Shown here: positions 6,672 through 6,836 of the stretch, piece after piece
Layout of the letters: each line of letters opens with the position of its first letter
How positions within the stretch are numbered: the stretch's first letter is position 1
NCBI GenBank assembly: GCA_030837265.1
Contig: JAUPKV010000589.1
Location: 1 to 6,836, forward strand
From: Methanobacteriota archaeon
Lineage (GTDB): Archaea; Halobacteriota; Methanosarcinia; Methanosarcinales; Methanosarcinaceae
DNA length: 6,836 nucleotides
Reading direction: 5' to 3'
The notes under the pieces: model-generated
Told to the model about the DNA's origin: nothing
Seen by the model: the letters and a program-made list of their open reading frames with translations, nothing else
Database searches by the model: none
Program-made: the position numbers and the translations under genes

Positions 6672-6836
6672 TTACACCCCCGATCCGATCCAGTTGGCAA
6701 GATCAACCGGCTCTGCCTCGATCATACCAAAGAGAGTTTGAGTCATTTGCTTCAGGACAGCGACCGATGTCGGGTGCATCATCATGAAGAGGTCGTTTCC
6801 TGCAATTGCAAGGGACAGACCAGTAATGATTTCCCA
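6672..6836 (-). CDS. cdhD: Acetyl-CoA decarbonylase/synthase delta subunit (C-terminal 54 residues)
   Basis: The frame is open from the window edge to TAA at 6672-6674 and encodes the last 54 residues. The peptide contains [13 protein letters not shown] and ends in NWIGSGV, which I recognise as the C-terminus of CdhD, the small subunit of the corrinoid/Fe-S protein. In the ACDS complex CdhD pairs with CdhE and takes part in methyl transfer with tetrahydrosarcinapterin. The rest of the gene, and presumably cdhA, cdhB, cdhC and the operon promoter, lie to the right beyond the window. Only 3 bp separate it from cdhE. Confidence 0.93.
   Translation of the reverse strand, partial: WEIITGLSLAIAGNDLFMMMHPTSVAVLKQMTQTLFGMIEAEPVDLANWIGSGV
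6675..6681 (-). promoter_or_regulatory. Ribosome-binding site of cdhE inside the end of cdhD
   Basis: On the minus strand GGGGGTG, close to the archaeal Shine-Dalgarno consensus GGAGGTG, is placed 6 nt before the cdhE ATG. It overlaps the last codons of cdhD (Gly-Val before the TAA), so ribosomes finishing cdhD are positioned to start cdhE. This suggests translational coupling and balanced synthesis of the two subunits. Confidence 0.8.

Overview
The window looks like chromosomal DNA from a methanogenic archaeon of the Methanosarcina type. The strongest evidence is the right end, where the last two genes of an acetyl-CoA decarbonylase/synthase (ACDS, CODH/ACS) operon, cdhD and cdhE, lie in their usual order on the minus strand. 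The AT-rich spacers, archaeal TATA-like boxes, oligo-T tracts and a very large secreted TPR protein fit the same assignment. The species cannot be named from sequence alone.

Layout. Positions 1-3514 (minus) hold the first 1171 codons of a giant secreted tetratricopeptide-repeat protein. It has a signal peptide, about 26 TPR units and an acidic Ser/Thr/Asn-rich linker. It then enters a perfectly in-frame 36-bp tandem repeat that runs off the left edge, so the C-terminus is not visible. Positions 3515-4151 are a roughly 640-bp AT-rich divergent spacer with three different short direct duplications and candidate TATA boxes facing both ways. Positions 4152-4964 (plus) encode an HD-domain metal-dependent phosphohydrolase of unknown substrate, probably from a leaderless mRNA. 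Positions 4965-5255 are a convergent spacer containing a 183-bp segment bounded by 26-bp imperfect inverted repeats (23/26 identical), which is either a MITE-like insertion or a large foldback. Positions 5256-6668 (minus) are cdhE. Positions 6672-6836 (minus) are the 3' end of cdhD, with only 3 bp between the two genes.

How the parts relate. CdhD and CdhE form the corrinoid/iron-sulfur protein that carries the methyl group between tetrahydrosarcinapterin and the acetyl-CoA-forming A-cluster, so the right end is core energy and carbon metabolism. The TPR protein and the HD protein are divergently transcribed and share an identical 12-bp TATA-containing sequence, but nothing in the sequence ties their functions together or to the ACDS operon. 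The cdh genes are visibly richer in G+C than the rest, which fits highly expressed core genes beside lower-constraint accessory ones.

I see no complete new multi-gene system. The points most worth a second look are the VNTR-like, sequon-bearing tail of the TPR protein, the inverted-repeat element between the convergent genes, and the duplicated motifs in the divergent promoter region.
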